Below are positions 8,003-17,804 of a stretch of 64,000 nt of DNA, piece after piece. Numbering within the stretch: the stretch's first letter is position 1; every line of letters begins with the position of its first letter. The notes beneath the pieces are model-generated. The model was not told the origin of the DNA. It did no database searches and saw nothing but the letters and a program-made list of their open reading frames with translations. Source of the DNA: Streptomyces sp. LUP47B (GTDB taxonomy: Bacteria > Actinomycetota > Actinomycetes > Streptomycetales > Streptomycetaceae). Both the position numbers and the translations under genes were made by a program. The stretch spans positions 62,001 through 126,000 of the forward strand of contig NZ_MJAH01000004.1 of assembly GCF_001746295.1 (NCBI RefSeq), in the 5' to 3' direction.

Positions 8003-8401
8003 TTATTCGCCCACCACCGCGAACGCCTCCACCTCCATCAGGAACTCCGGCCGCACCAGCGCCGCCACCTGCACGGCCGAGACCGCCGGCAGCCGGTCGT
8101 CGGGTATGTGCTCGGCGCGGGCCGCGCGGAGTGCCGGCAGGTGGGCCATGTCCGTGACGAAGTAGGTGAGCTTGACGACGTCGTCGAAGGTCGCTCCGGC
8201 GGCGGTAAGGCAGCGGCGGAGGTTCTCGAAGACCTGACGGGCCTGGGCCGCGGCGTCGCCCTCACCGACGAGCTTGCCGTCCTCGTCGAGGGCCACCTGG
8301 CCCGAGAGCGCGACGAAACGGCCACGGCCCAGCACCACGTGGGAGTACTGGGCCGCGGGGGCGACCCCGGCGGGGGCGGGAATCCTGGTCAGCTCACTCA
8401 T
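8003..8401 (-). CDS. RidA family protein
   Basis: The protein has 132 residues. The YjgF/YER057c/UK114 fold is recognised from PAAQYSHVVLGRGRFVALSGQ near the start, QARQVFENLRRCLTAAGATFDDVVK, and a C-terminal VQVAALVRPEFLMEVEA. Members hydrolyse reactive imine/enamine intermediates from PLP enzymes or act as trimeric chaperone-like proteins. The canonical substrate-anchoring Arg aligns with the Arg of LVRPE. I used the ATG at 8401 (MSELTRIP); the frame is open six codons further upstream but without a better SD. A 57-bp gap separates it from the downstream peptidase gene. Confidence 0.9.
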   Translation of the reverse strand: MSELTRIPAPAGVAPAAQYSHVVLGRGRFVALSGQVALDEDGKLVGEGDAAAQARQVFENLRRCLTAAGATFDDVVKLTYFVTDMAHLPALRAARAEHIPDDRLPAVSAVQVAALVRPEFLMEVEAFAVVGE

Positions 8402-8458
8402 GCGTCCATGGTGGACCACGGCACTGACAACGCCCCTCCCCGACGGAGCGTCAGGAAC

Positions 8459-10036
8459 TCAGCTGCGGGCGCCGAGCAGCCGATGCAGCGCCGCGCCGCG
8501 CGAGGACGTCGACGCCGCCTTGGCGGTCAGCGGCTTCGGATCCGGCAGCGCCTTGCAGACCGCGTCGGCCTCGCCGCCGCCACGCGGCACCCTGCCGTCG
8601 GTCAGATACGCCGCGAGGTACTTGTCCAGGCAGGTGTTCCCGCTCAGCGTGATGCCGTGGTTGCCGCCGCCCTCCTCGACGACGAGGCTGGAGCCGTCCA
8701 GCAGACGGTGGACCGTGACGCCGCCTTCGTACGGGGTGGCCGCGTCGTTCGTCGCCTGGAAGAGCAGCGCCGGCGGCAGCTTGCCGTTGGCGATGTTCAC
8801 CGGCTTCAGCGAGCCGGTCGGCCAGAACGCGCACGGCGCGTTGTACCAGGCGTTGCTCCAGGTCATGAACGGGGCCTTCTCGTACACGGCCCAGTTGTCC
8901 TTCTGCCACTGCCGCCAGTCACGCGGCCAGGAGGCGTCACGGCACTGGACGGACGTGTAGATGCTGTAGCCGTTGTCCCCGGAGGCGTCCACGGCGCCGA
9001 AGTTCTCGTACGTCTCGACCAGAGGTTCGGCGTTCTTGCCGTTCACGTACGCCGCGAACGCCTCGGCCAGGTAGGGCCAGTAGCCGTTGTAGTAGCCACC
9101 CGGGACGAAGGTGTCCTCCAGCTCCGAGGCGCCCACCTTGCCGCCCGCGGGCTTCTTGGCGAGGGCCGCCCGCATCGCGTACCACTTGGTCTCGATCTGC
9201 TCGGGGTCGGTGCCGAGCTTGTACGTCGCGTCGTACTTGGCGATCCAGGCCATCAGGGCGCGGTGCCGGTCGTTGAACGCGTAGTCCTGGGAGAGGTTGT
9301 CGTCGTACCAGACGCCGGTCGGGTCGACGATCGAGTCCAGGACCAGGCGGCGCACCTGGTGCGGGAAGAGCTTGGCGTAGACCGCGCCCAGGTAGGTGCC
9401 GTACGAGTAGCCGAAGTAGTTGATCCTCCCGGCGCCGAGGGCCCGGCGGATGGAGTCCATGTCCTGCGCTGCGCTGATGGTGTTGATGTACGGCAGCACG
9501 CTCGCGTACTTCCGGCCGCAGGCCGCGGCGAAGGACTTCGCCCGCTCGAGGTTGGCCTTCTCGATCGCGGGTGTGCTCGGCACGGAGTCCGGGCGCACCG
9601 GGTTGAAGTAGCCCGGCCCGCAGTTCAGGGCGGGCTTGCTCGCGCCCACCCCGCGCGGGTCGAAGCCGATCACGTCGTACTGGGCCGCGACGGCCTTGGG
9701 CAGGCCGGTCGCGATGAACCCGGCGAAGGTCAGACCGCTGCCGCCCGGGCCGCCGGGGTTGACCAGCAGCGGGCCCTGGTACTTCTTCGCGGTGTGGGGG
9801 ATCCGGGACAGCGCGAGGGTGATCTGCCGCCCGCGCGGGTTCGCGTGGTCGAGCGGCACCTTGAGGGACGCGCACTGAAGGGTCGGGTAGTCGGCGGTGC
9901 CGCACTTCTTCCAGGTGAGTCGGGCGGCGGATGCGGATGGTGCGGACTGCGGGGTGCCGGCGTCGGCGGGGACGGCGGTGAAGGTCCCGGCCACGACGAC
10001 CGCGGCACCGCACAGCACGGCTGCGCGTTTTCTCAT
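8459..10036 (-). CDS. Secreted S33-family tripeptidyl aminopeptidase (alpha/beta hydrolase)
   Basis: The 525-residue exported protease has a signal peptide at residues 1-26 (MRKRAAVLCG, hydrophobic core, ADA cleavage site). The alpha/beta-hydrolase core shows the oxyanion region NPGGPGGSG (93-101), the nucleophile elbow GYSYG with Ser211, the acid Asp431 in QATNDAATP and His460 in GGGNHG. A C-terminal TAP-like segment contains paired Cys. It matches the Streptomyces Tap/SlpD/SlpE group, which releases tripeptides or other N-terminal peptides outside the cell. The start at 10036 has GGAGG six bases upstream and gives the signal peptide directly. Confidence 0.93.
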   Translation of the reverse strand: MRKRAAVLCGAAVVVAGTFTAVPADAGTPQSAPSASAARLTWKKCGTADYPTLQCASLKVPLDHANPRGRQITLALSRIPHTAKKYQGPLLVNPGGPGGSGLTFAGFIATGLPKAVAAQYDVIGFDPRGVGASKPALNCGPGYFNPVRPDSVPSTPAIEKANLERAKSFAAACGRKYASVLPYINTISAAQDMDSIRRALGAGRINYFGYSYGTYLGAVYAKLFPHQVRRLVLDSIVDPTGVWYDDNLSQDYAFNDRHRALMAWIAKYDATYKLGTDPEQIETKWYAMRAALAKKPAGGKVGASELEDTFVPGGYYNGYWPYLAEAFAAYVNGKNAEPLVETYENFGAVDASGDNGYSIYTSVQCRDASWPRDWRQWQKDNWAVYEKAPFMTWSNAWYNAPCAFWPTGSLKPVNIANGKLPPALLFQATNDAATPYEGGVTVHRLLDGSSLVVEEGGGNHGITLSGNTCLDKYLAAYLTDGRVPRGGGEADAVCKALPDPKPLTAKAASTSSRGAALHRLLGARS

Positions 10037-10171
10037 GAAGTCCTCCCAGGACGGAGGGTTTCGGGCCGCGAGGGTCACGGTCCACGCCGCATCGTCCCGG
10101 AAAGTCCGCCCGGAAGAACGTGTTCTGACAATAGTTGACCCGATTGGTCCGTCCGATGCGCTCGAACGCTC

Positions 10172-11209
10172 TCAGATCAACGTGAGTTGGACAGGGTCGG
10201 ACATCGGCTCGACCTCGGGCTCCGGCTCCCGGATCCGTCGCGGCATCCCCGCGCCCGCGGGACCGATGCCGTACTCCTGGGCCAGCTCGTGCACCTGACG
10301 GGTGATCCGGCGCTGGTACCACTTCGGGGCGTAGGCGCCGTCCGCGTAGAGCCGCTCGTAACGGCGTACCAGATACGGGTGCTCCCGGTTCAGCCAGGCC
10401 ATGAACCACTCCCTGGCGCCCGGCCGCAGATGCAGCACCAGCGGGGTGACCGAGGTGGCCCCCGCGGCGGCGATCGCGCGCACGGTGGCCCGCAGCTGGG
10501 CCGGCTGGTCGCTCAGGAACGGGATCACCGGCGCCATCAGCACCCCGCACCCGATCCCGTGCTCGCCCAGCGTCCGTACGACGTCCAGACGCCGCTCCGG
10601 AGCCGGTGTGCCCGGCTCGACGGTGCGCCACAGCTCGGGGTCGGTGAAGCCGACCGACACGGAGATCCCGACGTCCGTCACCTCGGCGGCCTGCGTGAGG
10701 AGGTCGAGGTCCCGCAGGATCAGCGTGCCCTTCGTCAGGATCGAGAAGGGGTTCGCCTGGTCGCGCAGGGCGGCGAGGATGCCCGGCATCAGGCGGTAGC
10801 GGCCCTCGGCGCGCTGGTAGCAGTCGACGTTGGTGCCCATCGCTATGTGGTCGCCCGCCCAGCGGCGCGAGCCCAGCTGGCGGCGCAGCAGCTCGGGGGC
10901 GTTCACCTTGACCACGATCTGCGAGTCGAAGCCGAGACCGGTGTCCAGGTCGAGATAGCTGTGGGTCTTGCGGGCGAAGCAGTACACACACGCGTGCGTG
11001 CAGCCCCGGTAGGGGTTGACCGTCCACTCGAAGGGCATGCGGGAGGCGCCCGGCACCCGGTTGATGATCGAGCGGGCCCGGATCTCGTGGAACGTGATCC
11101 CGGCGAACTCGGGCGTGTCGAAGGTACGGCTGACCACCGCGTCGGCGCCGAAGAGGGCGGCGTCGGCCCGTCCGTGTTCGGCGGACTCGGTGAGGTTCTC
11201 CCAGCGCAT
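10172..11209 (-). CDS. Rv2578c-type radical SAM protein
   Basis: The protein has 345 residues with a radical SAM CxxxCxxC cluster motif at Cys70, Cys74 and Cys77 (GCTHACVYCFAR). After the barrel comes a C-terminal region ending in VQLTLI. It belongs to the actinobacterial Rv2578c-like family, related to spore photoproduct lyase-like and SplB-type proteins. The substrate is unknown. The ATG at 11209 is preceded by GAGGAGG with good spacing. It diverges from the SRPBCC gene, so the 136-bp spacer carries both promoters. Confidence 0.9.
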   Translation of the reverse strand: MRWENLTESAEHGRADAALFGADAVVSRTFDTPEFAGITFHEIRARSIINRVPGASRMPFEWTVNPYRGCTHACVYCFARKTHSYLDLDTGLGFDSQIVVKVNAPELLRRQLGSRRWAGDHIAMGTNVDCYQRAEGRYRLMPGILAALRDQANPFSILTKGTLILRDLDLLTQAAEVTDVGISVSVGFTDPELWRTVEPGTPAPERRLDVVRTLGEHGIGCGVLMAPVIPFLSDQPAQLRATVRAIAAAGATSVTPLVLHLRPGAREWFMAWLNREHPYLVRRYERLYADGAYAPKWYQRRITRQVHELAQEYGIGPAGAGMPRRIREPEPEVEPMSDPVQLTLI

Positions 11210-11345
11210 GAGGCCTCCTCGGTAGCACTGCCCCTTGAGTGAAACACTTGTTCGAATTCCAGTGCAACCCCCGATTTGGGCGCGCGTGGGCGCGGGTGGT
11301 TGGCTTGCCCCGACCCCGAGAACTTGAAGTCCTGGAGGAAAGTCG

Positions 11346-11789
11346 ATGGCGCAGGTCGAGGCCACTACGGAGCGGATCGTCGCGGCGGACGCGGAGAAGG
11401 TGTTCGACGCCGTCGCCGACTACAGCGGCACGCGCGGGAAGGTGCTGCCCGAGCAGTTCAGCGAGTACGAGGTGCGCGAAGGCGGTGACGGCGAGGGCAC
11501 CCTCGTCCACTGGAAGCTCCAGGCCACCAGCAAGCGTGTGCGCGACTGCCTCCTGGAGGTCACCGAGCCCACCGACGGCGAACTCGTCGAGAAGGACCGC
11601 AACTCCTCCATGGTCACCACCTGGCGTGTCACCCCGGCCGGCGAGGGCAGGTCCCGGGTCGTCGTGACCACCACCTGGGGCGGTGCCGGCGGCATCGGCG
11701 GCTTCTTCGAGAAGACCTTCGCACCCAAGGGCCTCGGCCGGATCTACGACTCCCTCCTCGGCCGGCTCGCCACCGAGGTCGAGAAGTAA
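11346..11789 (+). CDS. SRPBCC family protein (polyketide cyclase/dehydrase-like)
   Basis: The 147-residue single START-like (Bet v1) domain starts MAQVEATTERIVAADAEKVF and shows alternating strands SEYEVREG and LVHWKLQA, ending in a long C-terminal helix GRIYDSLLGRLATEVE. These domains bind hydrophobic ligands in a deep pocket; no catalytic motif is obvious. The SD GGAGG lies 8 bases before the ATG. It is monocistronic, with a divergent radical SAM gene upstream and an MFS gene 146 bp downstream. Confidence 0.88.
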   Translation: MAQVEATTERIVAADAEKVFDAVADYSGTRGKVLPEQFSEYEVREGGDGEGTLVHWKLQATSKRVRDCLLEVTEPTDGELVEKDRNSSMVTTWRVTPAGEGRSRVVVTTTWGGAGGIGGFFEKTFAPKGLGRIYDSLLGRLATEVEK

Positions 11790-11935
11790 GTCCCCGGCGC
11801 CCGGCGGATGTTGATCTCGGTCACCGGATCGAGTGGATCTCCGTAGGTTCGCCCGATGTGCCGTAACTCGTCGCGCTTGTTCGTAGTTGTCGCCTAAAGC
11901 GGGAATTGTGGCAGGCGCGACGAGGGGAGCGGGAC

Positions 11936-14308
11936 GTGGGCGTGACGACTCCGGTGCACGAGGAACGGGTCGAAGCGCCCCCCGAGGTCCCCGCCCCGCC
12001 CGCCGAACTCGGCCCGCGCCGGGTGCGGTTGGTCTTCTTCGGGCTGATGCTCGCGCTGCTCCTCGCGGCGCTGGAGCAGATGATCGTCGCCACCGCGCTC
12101 CCGAAGATCGTCGGTGAGCTGCACGGCCTTGACCGGATGTCCTGGGCGATCACCGCCTACCTGCTCACCGCCACGATCGGACTGCCGGTCTACGGCAAGC
12201 TCGGCGACCTGCTCGGCCGCAAGGGCGTCTTCCAGTTCGCCATCGTCGTGTTCGTCGCCGGCTCCGCGCTCGCCGGACGGGCCGCGACCATGGACCAGTT
12301 GATCGCCTTCCGCGCGGTCCAGGGTGTCGGCGCGGGCGGGCTCATGATCGGTGTGCAGGCGATCATCGCCGACATCGTGCCGCCCCGCCGACGCGGCCGC
12401 TTCATGGGCCTGATCGGCGCCGCCTTCGGGCTGGCCTCCGTCGCTGGCCCGCTGCTCGGCGGCTACTTCACGGACCACCTCTCCTGGCGGTGGTGCTTCT
12501 ACATCAACGTGCCCTTCGGTCTGCTGACCCTGGCCGTCGTCACCGCCGTACTGAAACTTCCGAAGCGCCCGGTCAGGCCCGGGCTCGACGTCCTCGGCAC
12601 CCTCCTGCTCGCCGCCGCCTCCACCTGCCTGGTGCTGCTGACCAGTTGGGGCGGGACCGAGTACGCCTGGGACTCGCGGGTCGTCCTCGGACTCGGCGCC
12701 GGTGCCGTGGCCTCCGCGGTGCTCTTCCTCGTCGCCGAGCGCTTCGCCGCCGAACCCCTCATGCCGCTGCGGCTGTTCAGGGACTCCATCTTCAACGTCA
12801 CCGCTCTGGTGGGCCTGGTGATCGGCGTCGCGCTCTTCGGGGCGGCGAGCTATCTGCCGACCTTCCTCCAGATGGTCGACGGGGCGAGCGCCACCGAGTC
12901 CGGACTGCTGATGCTGCCCATGATGGCCGGGATCGTCGGCGCCTCCATCGTCTCCGGGCAGCTCATCAGCCACACCGGCCGCTACCGGATCTGGCCGATC
13001 CTCGGCAGCGCCCTCTCCGTCGTGGGCATGTGGCTGCTGTCCCGGCTCGAGGTCGACACACCCCGGCTGCACTACAGCGTCTGGATGGCCGTCCTCGGCG
13101 CCGGGATCGGCATGGTGATGCCGGTGCTGATCCTCGCCGTGCAGAACTCCGTCCGCCCCGCCGACCTCGGCACCGCCACCAGCGCCAACAACTACTTCCG
13201 GCAGATCGGCGGAAGCGTCGGAGCGGCGATCTTCGGCACGCTCTTCGCCGACCGGCTCGCCGACGCGCTCGCCGAGCGACTGCCGGCCGGTGCCGGACTG
13301 CCCGACCCCGAGTCCATCACCCCGCAGCTCGTCCACACCCTGCCCCCGGAGCTCCGCGACGGCTACATCCAGGCCTACGCCGACGCCATGCCGAGGATCT
13401 TTCTGTACCTCGTACCCGTGCTCGTCCTCGGCCTGTTCATCGCCTTCTTCCTCAAGGAGAAACCGCTGGTGACCCACGAGGCCCCCGAGACGGCGACCGC
13501 GCCGGTGCACACCTCGGTCCCGCAGTCGCGTCCGACTTACAGCGGCATCGCCGGGCCCCTCGTCCGCGGCACGGTGCAGCACTGCGACGGCACCGTCCTG
13601 ACGCGGGCGGCGCTCACGCTCATCGACGTGGCCGGAGCTCAGATCGGGCGCGGTGCCAGCGGCGAGGACGGGCGGTACGCGCTGTCGACGCCCGGACCGG
13701 GGGCGTACGTGCTCATCGCCGCCGCGGGCGGTCACCAGCCGCAGGCCGTCTCGGTGACGGTCGGCGAGCGTCCGGTCGAGCTGGACATCGTCCTCGGCGG
13801 CGCCGGACGGCTCACGGGACGGGTGCGGACCGCCGACGGCATGCCCGTGCGGAACGCCGCCGTCACCCTCACCGATGTGCACGGCGAGGTCGTGGCCACC
13901 ACCCGCAGCGGAGTCGAGGGCGGCTACGCCGTCACCGAACTGGTCGCCGGGGAGTACACCCTCGCCGCCAGCGCGCCCGCGTTCCGCCCCGCAGCGCTCC
14001 CCGTCACCGTCCGGGCCTCCCGGGAGACCCGTCAGGACGTCGAACTCGCGGGCGGTGCCGTACTGCGCGGCACCGTGCGGGCCGGTGGCGGCCGGTCCGT
14101 CGAGGATGCGCGCGTGACGCTCCTGGACATGGCCGGCAACGTCGTGGACAGCCTCACGACCGGCCCCGACGGCACCTTCCGCTTCGTCGACCTGTCCTGC
14201 GGCGAGTACACCGTCATCGCCGCCGGCTACCCGCCGGTCGCCACCGTCCTCCAGGTGGCCGGAGGTGGCCGGACGGAGCGGGATCTCCAGCTGGGACACG
14301 GAGATTGA
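11936..14308 (+). CDS. DHA2-type MFS drug transporter with C-terminal carboxypeptidase-regulatory-like repeats
   Basis: The protein has about 790 residues. Residues ~30-515 form a 14-helix EmrB/QacA-type H+ antiporter, with [10 protein letters not shown] (motif A) after helix 2 and [24 protein letters not shown] motif C. The last ~270 residues are three beta-sandwich repeats of about 85 residues. Each has the pattern [20 protein letters not shown], a G-x-Y/F strand ([16 protein letters not shown]) and GEYTL/V. Such carboxypeptidase-regulatory or Cna-B-like domains are normally extracytoplasmic. Export of a drug-like compound is likely, with the tail perhaps gathering substrate or binding the wall (inference). 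I chose the GTG at 11936 behind GAGGGGAG; GTG 11942 is an alternative. The stop codon lies inside TGACGGAGCGTCA. Confidence 0.9.
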   Translation: MGVTTPVHEERVEAPPEVPAPPAELGPRRVRLVFFGLMLALLLAALEQMIVATALPKIVGELHGLDRMSWAITAYLLTATIGLPVYGKLGDLLGRKGVFQFAIVVFVAGSALAGRAATMDQLIAFRAVQGVGAGGLMIGVQAIIADIVPPRRRGRFMGLIGAAFGLASVAGPLLGGYFTDHLSWRWCFYINVPFGLLTLAVVTAVLKLPKRPVRPGLDVLGTLLLAAASTCLVLLTSWGGTEYAWDSRVVLGLGAGAVASAVLFLVAERFAAEPLMPLRLFRDSIFNVTALVGLVIGVALFGAASYLPTFLQMVDGASATESGLLMLPMMAGIVGASIVSGQLISHTGRYRIWPILGSALSVVGMWLLSRLEVDTPRLHYSVWMAVLGAGIGMVMPVLILAVQNSVRPADLGTATSANNYFRQIGGSVGAAIFGTLFADRLADALAERLPAGAGLPDPESITPQLVHTLPPELRDGYIQAYADAMPRIFLYLVPVLVLGLFIAFFLKEKPLVTHEAPETATAPVHTSVPQSRPTYSGIAGPLVRGTVQHCDGTVLTRAALTLIDVAGAQIGRGASGEDGRYALSTPGPGAYVLIAAAGGHQPQAVSVTVGERPVELDIVLGGAGRLTGRVRTADGMPVRNAAVTLTDVHGEVVATTRSGVEGGYAVTELVAGEYTLAASAPAFRPAALPVTVRASRETRQDVELAGGAVLRGTVRAGGGRSVEDARVTLLDMAGNVVDSLTTGPDGTFRFVDLSCGEYTVIAAGYPPVATVLQVAGGGRTERDLQLGHGD

Positions 14309-14442
14309 CGGAGCGTCAGAACGGGGGCGCGCGCCGGTGCGATGCGGTCCGGGCCAATTCCCGTATTGCCGCACGCCGTGACGGCCCGGCGCCGTACGGT
14401 GGAGCAGGCGGGCACAGATCTTGCGGAGAGAGGGCCTGGGCC

Positions 14443-16908
14443 ATGGACCGTGGCACCGAGAGGGACGCACCTCCCAGCCGCGGAGCTGGGAGCGGCGCGG
14501 CGGACGGACCCGTCGCGGTCGGACGTGTCCCGCTGGCCGTGGTCGTGGTGGACCGCGACGGCCTGGTCTCCCACTGGAGCCGCGGCGCGAGCCGTCTGTT
14601 CGGCGCCACCAAGGAGGAGGCCATCGGCTGCTCGGCGGCCGACCTGCTGCCCGTCTCCGGAGCGCTCGCCGAGGAGGACACTCCGCCCTACGGCGGGTAC
14701 GCGGCCTACGACGGTCTCGGACCCGATCTCGAGTCCTCCCTCGACGGCGGCCTCTCCTACCCGGCCGCCGGCCGCGCCCGTCTCACCGTGCCCGGCGCGG
14801 ACCGCGTGGACGTCCTGTGGTGGGCCTACCCGCTGGTGGGCCCCGGCCGGGAGCGCCTGCTGGTGCTGGCCGCCGACGCGGGCCTGCTCCGCCAGGACCT
14901 GGACCTGGACGAGGGCACCGTGGCCGTCGAGCGGATCGCGCCCGCCTTCGCCCTGCACACCGACTTCCCCGGCGCCGACGAACTCGCCCGCCGGCTTCCC
15001 GAGATCCTGCCCAGCATGAGCGTCGGCGAGAGCGCCCGCATCGTCGCGCAGGTCCTCGAACTGGGCTATCCCGTCATGGAGTTCAGCCAGAACGACCGGG
15101 TGCCCGTCACCCCCGACTGGGGTGTGCCCCGGCGTGCCGAGCGCAGGGCCCGCCGCGAGCGGGCGGCCCGGGCGGCCGCGGAGGGCCTGCCGTTGCCGCA
15201 GGAGGACCCGAACGAGGGCGAGGACCTCGAGTACGTCGCCGTACGTGAGCGTCTGGAGTTCCTCAACGAGGTCAGCGGGAAGATCGGCACCTCCCTCGAC
15301 CTGTCCCGGACCATCGTCGAGGTCAGCAGGGCCGTCGTGCCCCGCTTCACCGATGTCGCCGGCACCTATCTGCGCGAACAGGTCGTCGCCGGTGAGGGGT
15401 TCCCCGACGGTGTGCCCGACACCACCACCATGTGGCACCGGGTGGCCCTGGAACACACCGACGAACCCGGCCGCTGGGACGACGTCGTGCCGGTCGGCGA
15501 GGCCATGCCGTTCCCCGCGCACACCCCGTTCTTCCAGTGCATGACCACCGGTGAACCCGTCCTCGTGCCGCGGATCAGCGAGCAGATGGGGCACGCGATC
15601 GCCTCGCAGTTCGAGAAGCGGGACATCAGGCCGCTGATCACCGGCCGCTCCATGCTGGTCGTACCGCTGAAGGCCCGCAATGTGGTCCTGGGCTTCATGA
15701 TCCTGCTGCGCCACCCCGAGCGCGTCGAGTTCAACGACATGGACCGGGTCACCGGCGCCGAACTCGCCGCCCGCGCGGGCCTCGTGCTGGACAACGCGCG
15801 CATGTACACCTTCCAGGAGTCCCTCGCCGAGACCCTCCAGGACAGCATGCTGCCGCACATCCCGCCCCGCATGGCGGGCTGCGACATCGCCACCCGCTAT
15901 CTGCCGGGCACGCTCCTGGGGCGCGTCGGCGGCGACTGGTTCGACTCCGTCAAACTGCCCGGCGCGCGTACGGCTCTCGTGGTCGGCGACGTGATGGGGC
16001 ACGGGCTCAACTCGGCCGCCATGATGGGCCAGTTGCGTACGGCCGTACAGACCATGGCGGCGCTCGACCTGCCGCCGGCCCAGCTGCTGCGCAACCTCGA
16101 CGACCTCGCTCAGCGACTCGGCGACACCTACCTCGCGACCTGCCTCTACGCCGTCTACGACCCGATCGCGAGCGAACTCCACCTTGCCAACGCGGGCCAC
16201 ATCCCGCCGGTGATCGTGCGGGCCGGGGACGGGCGCAGTGAGCTGCTCGACCTGCCGACCGGTGCGCCCATCGGTGTCGGCGGGGTGCCGTTCGAGGCGG
16301 TACGCGTGCGCGTGGCGCCCGGTGACCGGCTGCTGATGTGCACCGACGGGCTGGTGGAGGTGCGGGGCGAGGACATCGGGGTGGGTCTCGCGACGCTCAC
16401 CGAGTCCGCGGCGCATCCGGCCGCGTCCATGGACGACGCCTGCGACGCCATCATCCGCGCGCTCAACACCCGCGGCGGCCGCAAGGACGACGTGGCGCTG
16501 CTCATGGCCCGGCTCAACGGCATCGAGCCGGACAATGTGGCCGAGTGGCGGATCTCCCTGGATCCGGTCGAGGTGGGGCGGGCCCGCGCGGTGGTGCGGG
16601 AGCAGCTTCACGACTGGGGGCTGGGGAGGCTGGCCGACGGCGCCGAGCTCATGGTGAGCGAGCTGGTGACCAACGCGGTGCGGCACTCCCACCGCCGTCC
16701 CGTCGAGCTGCGGCTCGTGCGGGGCGACTCCTTGCTGTGCGAGGTGGACGACGACGACCATGATCTGCCGAACCTGTTGAGTGCCGGGCCCACCGATGAG
16801 CACGGGCGCGGACTCAGGGTGGTCAGCACGCTCGCCGGGGAGTGGGGGGCGAGTCGTACGAACGCCGGGAAGACCGTCTGGTTCGAACTGACCCTGCCGC
16901 GTCGCTGA
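14443..16908 (+). CDS. PAS-GAF-SpoIIE phosphatase with HATPase (anti-sigma-type) domain
   Basis: The protein has 821 residues. An N-terminal PAS domain (about 25-130, VVVDRDGLVSHWSRGASRLFG) leads to a GAF-like domain (about 270-450). A SpoIIE/PP2C phosphatase follows (about 465-690), with GGDWFDSV, GDVMGHG and CTDGLVEVRG metal-binding segments. The C-terminus is an RsbW-like HATPase_c domain with N-box ELVTNAVRHS and G-box DEHGRGLRVV. These Streptomyces proteins regulate SigB-family sigma factors by combining anti-anti-sigma phosphatase and anti-sigma kinase activities in one chain. A SigB-family sigma gene lies 38 kb away, but a direct link is only a guess. Start ATG 14443. Confidence 0.93.
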   Translation: MDRGTERDAPPSRGAGSGAADGPVAVGRVPLAVVVVDRDGLVSHWSRGASRLFGATKEEAIGCSAADLLPVSGALAEEDTPPYGGYAAYDGLGPDLESSLDGGLSYPAAGRARLTVPGADRVDVLWWAYPLVGPGRERLLVLAADAGLLRQDLDLDEGTVAVERIAPAFALHTDFPGADELARRLPEILPSMSVGESARIVAQVLELGYPVMEFSQNDRVPVTPDWGVPRRAERRARRERAARAAAEGLPLPQEDPNEGEDLEYVAVRERLEFLNEVSGKIGTSLDLSRTIVEVSRAVVPRFTDVAGTYLREQVVAGEGFPDGVPDTTTMWHRVALEHTDEPGRWDDVVPVGEAMPFPAHTPFFQCMTTGEPVLVPRISEQMGHAIASQFEKRDIRPLITGRSMLVVPLKARNVVLGFMILLRHPERVEFNDMDRVTGAELAARAGLVLDNARMYTFQESLAETLQDSMLPHIPPRMAGCDIATRYLPGTLLGRVGGDWFDSVKLPGARTALVVGDVMGHGLNSAAMMGQLRTAVQTMAALDLPPAQLLRNLDDLAQRLGDTYLATCLYAVYDPIASELHLANAGHIPPVIVRAGDGRSELLDLPTGAPIGVGGVPFEAVRVRVAPGDRLLMCTDGLVEVRGEDIGVGLATLTESAAHPAASMDDACDAIIRALNTRGGRKDDVALLMARLNGIEPDNVAEWRISLDPVEVGRARAVVREQLHDWGLGRLADGAELMVSELVTNAVRHSHRRPVELRLVRGDSLLCEVDDDDHDLPNLLSAGPTDEHGRGLRVVSTLAGEWGASRTNAGKTVWFELTLPRR

Positions 16909-17045
16909 GCGGCCCCCTACGGGCGCGGTCTCTCGAACTGGCAGTGAAGGAATGCGCCATGCGCTTGTCCGCGTGATCTCGGCGCGATACACCGTACTGG
17001 CCTGTCAGCTTTGGCGGGTTGTGTTGGCATCCTGGGGAGTTGGGC

Positions 17046-17771
17046 ATGAGCGTGAGCGGTCGGTACCGGGAGTCCTGGGAGGGGTTCTGGCGGGAGGCCC
17101 CGGGACGGCAGGGGGCCGTGTTCTGGGATGCGGAGCCGGTGTTGACCGCCGGGGTCCACCTTGCCCACTTCGAGCCGCTCCTGGCAGATCCGGGGCTGCC
17201 CCTGGTGGACCTGGGCTGCGGGAACGGCACCCAGAGCCGTTTTCTCGCCGCTCACTTCACCCAGGTGATCGGCGTCGACCTGTCCGCCGCCGCCCTCGAT
17301 CGCGCCCGCGACGCCGACCCCGACGAGCAGGTGACGTACCGGCTGCTGGACGCCTCCGACAAGGGCGAGCCGGAGAACCTGCACGCCGAACTCGGGGACG
17401 CCAACGTCTATATGCGGGGCGTGCTGCACCAGGCCGCGCCCGAGGACCGGCAGCAGATGGTCGACGGGATCGCCACGCTCGTCGGGGAACGCGGCCGGGC
17501 CTTCCTCGTCGAACTCTCCGAAGCCGCCAAGGCTGTCCTCGTGGGCCTCGCGCAGAGCCCCGACGGGCCGCCCGCCAAGCTGGCGCCCGTCTTCGCGCAC
17601 GGCATCGCCCCCGGTGAGGTGGCCGACGAGGCGGTGCCCGTGTACCTCGGGGCGGCCGGGCTGACCGTCGTGGCGAGCGGTGAGCTGCCGCTCGTCACCA
17701 CCGAGTACCGGTCCGACGGCACCCGGATCGAGCTGCCGTCGAAGTGGTGGATGGTGGGACGCACCGCCTGA
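17046..17771 (+). CDS. Class I SAM-dependent methyltransferase
   Basis: The protein has 241 residues. The SAM-binding motif I is LVDLGCGNGTQS (about residues 55-66), followed by the acidic end of beta2 in VIGVDLSAAALDRAR. The remaining fold is typical of small-molecule methyltransferases. The substrate is unknown; the FWDAEP and LAHFEPLL segments near the N-terminus resemble thiopurine-methyltransferase-like proteins of actinobacteria. The ATG at 17046 is preceded by GGGGAG. It converges on the acyltransferase gene with only 33 bp between. Confidence 0.88.
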   Translation: MSVSGRYRESWEGFWREAPGRQGAVFWDAEPVLTAGVHLAHFEPLLADPGLPLVDLGCGNGTQSRFLAAHFTQVIGVDLSAAALDRARDADPDEQVTYRLLDASDKGEPENLHAELGDANVYMRGVLHQAAPEDRQQMVDGIATLVGERGRAFLVELSEAAKAVLVGLAQSPDGPPAKLAPVFAHGIAPGEVADEAVPVYLGAAGLTVVASGELPLVTTEYRSDGTRIELPSKWWMVGRTA

Positions 17772-17804
17772 CGACCGGGTCGACCTCTTCCCCGGAGACA
17801 GGCC

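Noticed and set aside
12490..16908. A 1,472-codon open frame spanning the MFS gene and the SpoIIE-type gene
   Set aside because: Only the part from 14443 is coding; the upstream part is Arg/Pro-rich shadow of the MFS gene, typical for high-GC DNA.
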